A stretch of 17,635 nt of DNA, from NCBI GenBank assembly GCA_035628595.1, contig DASPJN010000001.1:1-17635 (forward strand), in the 5' to 3' direction. The stretch's first letter is position 1, and each line of letters begins with the position of its first letter. Shown here one piece after another: positions 16,223 through 17,635 of this stretch. This stretch comes from Chryseosolibacter sp035628595 (GTDB lineage: Bacteria > Bacteroidota > Bacteroidia > Cytophagales > Cyclobacteriaceae). Both the position numbers and the translations under genes were made by a program. A model generated the notes under the pieces. It did not search any database, was not told where the DNA came from, and saw only the letters and a list, made by a program, of their open reading frames with translations.

Positions 16223-16992
16223 CGTCCGCCGTTTTTTCACCGCGAGACATTTTTCTGATGTCAATAAGCGTACTCAGATAATTTTTCGGATTAAATGCAA
16301 ACAAGGAGAGATGCATGCTTAACCAGGAAAAACAAAAGCGGCCATGCAAATTTCTCCCTGGACTTCTTTCATAAAGACTGTGCAGTTCCTGATAAAAGGA
16401 TGGAAACTTTTCATCCAGGCTTTTCATCAATGTTTCAATCCAATGCAACCGCGTCCGGAATTCTCTGTACCGCTGATTTTTTGATCGCCTTCTTACGTCC
16501 GCTTTTGGTAAAACGTCAGCCGAAACATTTAGCTGAATCCGGTATTGTACGAGCGCTTTATCAAGGTAGATAATGCCGTTCACAGAGGCGCCGCGAGCAG
16601 CGAACAGCCAGTCGTGAAATTGAATTCCATCCGGAAGCGGTAGCACTTTATTGAGTAGCGTTGGAAGATCATCCAAGGCCCGAGATTGCATTTGAAAAAA
16701 TAAACATACGGCTATCATTCGCGTCTTGCATTCGTTTCTGATCCGACATAGACTTCCCTGAAACATTCCCGTGGTGGTCAATGAACTGGCTATCGCAGTA
16801 AACCATTGTGTGATCTCCAATTTCGTCAAGGCTGTCTGGAATTTTGTTAGGAAGCCATACGTCATCCTGATCGCAAAATGAAATCACCACCTGCTAATGA
16901 AATTGCGTGCTCAAAATTTTTGACAAAACCTTGTTTTGACTGTTAAAAAAGACCCTAACTCGCGAATTCGTTTTATAGTTAGCAATCTTCAG
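16203..16992 (-). pseudogene. decayed family 2 glycosyltransferase (SDQDDVW subfamily)
   Basis: Pieces of one GT2 protein occur in different minus-strand frames in the right order. Bases 16992-16930 read LKIANYKTNSRVRVFF then NSQNK. From about 16928 to 16890 another frame reads FVKNFEHAISLAGG. From 16890 to about 16680 the first frame resumes with ISFCDQDDVWLPNK and later MFIFSNAISG. From about 16680 to 16203 a third frame reads LLNKVLPLPDGIQFHDW, then a YRIQLNVSA segment. Aligned by eye to the intact gene at 7350-8054 these match its metal site, HDMW site and YRRHQGN site. There are therefore at least three frame breaks (near 16929, 16888 and 16680), an in-frame TAG between the first two, and the first 40 or so residues are missing. 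The two long open stretches (16669-16890 and 16203-16865) are fragments, not separate genes. Sequencing error is possible but unlikely for three breaks when every flanking gene is intact. Confidence 0.8.
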
Positions 16993-17004
16993 TTAATGCT
17001 GAAG
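16987..17004. repeat. small inverted repeat (CTTCAG/CTGAAG)
   Basis: A perfect six-base inverted repeat, CTTCAG at 16987-16992 and CTGAAG at 16999-17004, with loop TTAATG. It lies at the ruined 5' end of the decayed glycosyltransferase. No T-tract follows on either strand, so it is not a terminator by itself. It may be a chance palindrome. Confidence 0.4.
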
Positions 17005-17017
17005 TGGACCTTTTGCT

Positions 17018-17034
17018 TTCGCGATGATCGCGAA
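17018..17034. repeat. perfect palindrome TTCGCGAT-G-ATCGCGAA
   Basis: TTCGCGAT (17018-17025) and ATCGCGAA (17027-17034) are exact reverse complements around one central base. The one-base centre means it cannot fold as an ordinary RNA hairpin with all eight pairs, so a DNA-binding dimer site is a better reading than a terminator. It sits in the gap between the nrdA terminator and the decayed glycosyltransferase. Its function is unknown. Confidence 0.5.
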
Positions 17035-17055
17035 TATTACTTAATGAAGTATCAA

Positions 17056-17083
17056 AAAAGCCTGGTCTTTCAACCAGGCTTTT
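17056..17083. terminator. rho-independent terminator downstream of nrdA, probably bidirectional
   Basis: Stem GCCTGGT (17060-17066) pairs with ACCAGGC (17073-17079) around a six-base loop CTTTCA. Four A-T pairs extend the stem at its base (17056-17059 with 17080-17083). On the minus strand, the nrdA direction, the stem is followed by a run of six T; on the plus strand it is followed by TTTTCTTCT. It begins 28 bases after the nrdA stop, the right place to end that transcript, and could also stop transcripts coming from the left. Confidence 0.9.
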
Positions 17084-17110
17084 CTTCTAATTAAACTTTA
17101 AACTTTTTTA

Positions 17111-17635
17111 TCAGCTTCCGCAAGCCTCGCATGCATCCGGATTATCCAGAGAGCAGGCCATATCGGAGCGTTTCTGATCGTAGGAAAGCGTTTGTTGTGC
17201 TTCATTGACCATTGATACCATCGGCGGTTCGGCAACAGTAATCGTTGCTTCAATCTTTTCTGCTTTTGCGGCAGGCTGAGCGGCAGCAGCTTTATCAAGG
17301 GTAAACTTGATAGCATCAGCTGCGGCGTTCGTGCGTAGATAGTACATGCCTGTTTTCAGGCCCTTCTTCCAAGCATAAAAATGCATTGAAGTAAGCTTTC
17401 CGAAATTCGCGTCTGTCAAATGGATGTTCAGACTTTGCGACTGGCAAATGAATGCTCCGCGATCAGCCGACATATCAATGATTGCTTTCTGAGAGATCTC
17501 CCAAACGGTTTTATAGATGTCTTTGATGTTCTGAGGAATCTCAGCAATCGGCTGAACAGAACCGTTTGTTGAAATCAACTTCTGTCTCATTGTTTCGCTC
17601 CACAGGTTCAGGCTGATAAGGTCTCTCATCAGATG
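17111..17635 (-). CDS. nrdA: ribonucleoside-diphosphate reductase alpha subunit, C-terminal part
   Basis: The last 174 codons of a minus-strand gene that enters from the right edge. The segment beginning HLMRDLISLNLW, then DRGAFICQSQSLNIH, HFYAWKKGLKTGMYYLRT and the tail CSLDNPDACEACGS identify the large subunit of class Ia ribonucleotide reductase, which makes deoxyribonucleotides for DNA synthesis in the cytoplasm. The terminal cysteines of the CEAC tail are the swinging pair that re-reduces the active-site disulfide with thioredoxin or glutaredoxin. Between the barrel end and the tail is an alanine-rich, charged linker (AAAAQPAAKAEK), expected for a flexible arm. The active-site, allosteric and ATP-cone regions lie outside the window. 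It is a core gene, so the junction near 17040-17110 probably marks the edge of the variable polysaccharide region. The hairpin at 17056-17083 terminates it. Confidence 0.95.
   Translation of the reverse strand, partial: HLMRDLISLNLWSETMRQKLISTNGSVQPIAEIPQNIKDIYKTVWEISQKAIIDMSADRGAFICQSQSLNIHLTDANFGKLTSMHFYAWKKGLKTGMYYLRTNAAADAIKFTLDKAAAAQPAAKAEKIEATITVAEPPMVSMVNEAQQTLSYDQKRSDMACSLDNPDACEACGS

Noticed and set aside
16203..16890. Two separate small genes (16669-16890 and 16203-16865) or programmed frameshifting
   Set aside because: They are consecutive parts of one GT2 protein in shifted frames, with further breaks upstream and no N-terminus; no slippery-site/structure arrangement is evident and repeated frameshifts would be required.
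1..17635. CRISPR arrays, tRNA or rRNA genes, insertion sequences, attachment sites
   Set aside because: No spaced repeats, cloverleaf-like segments, transposase reading frames or long terminal inverted repeats were seen on reading both strands.

Overview
The window looks like a chromosomal segment of a Bacteroidota bacterium (Cytophagia/Chitinophagia-like is my best guess). The reasons are the NrdA C-terminal tail ending CEACGS, the sequence of the acetyl-CoA synthetase, mostly weak Shine-Dalgarno sites, a -7 box of the Bacteroidota type (TAnnTTTG) at 12125-12132, moderate G+C and very tight gene packing. I could not run any search, so the taxonomic call is inference.

Layout. (1) From 10062 down to 1, ten genes on the minus strand form a surface-polysaccharide locus. 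In transcription order they are a GT2 glycosyltransferase, a Wzy-like polymerase, two more GT2 enzymes, an O-antigen-ligase-like protein, a nucleotidyltransferase-fold protein, a B12-type radical SAM protein, a class I methyltransferase, a second B12-type radical SAM protein and, after an 81-base gap, the N-terminal part of a PglK-like ABC exporter that runs off the left edge. The first nine overlap by 1-8 bases or are 2 bases apart, so they should be one translationally coupled transcript. (2) A 111-base divergent promoter region (10063-10173) separates this from acs (acetyl-CoA synthetase) on the plus strand. (3) After a 106-base gap with a good Bacteroidota-type -7 box, the plus strand carries two SGNH/GDSL-fold proteins and an AlgI-like MBOAT acyltransferase. 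This looks like an extracytoplasmic O-acetylation module for a glycan. (4) Convergent to it lies a decayed GT2 glycosyltransferase on the minus strand, broken by at least three frame disruptions and lacking its N-terminus. (5) At the right edge is the 3' end of nrdA (class I ribonucleotide reductase large subunit), followed by a strong, potentially bidirectional hairpin terminator.

How it may work together. The GT2 enzymes would build a lipid-linked repeat unit, the ABC exporter would flip it, the Wzy-like protein would polymerise it and the ligase-like protein would transfer or further polymerise it. The MBOAT/SGNH module could O-acetylate the product using cytoplasmic acetyl-CoA, to which the neighbouring Acs contributes. 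The radical SAM / methyltransferase / radical SAM / nucleotidyltransferase block has no obvious role in a standard pathway. It is the part of the window most likely to encode an undescribed glycan or lipid modification.
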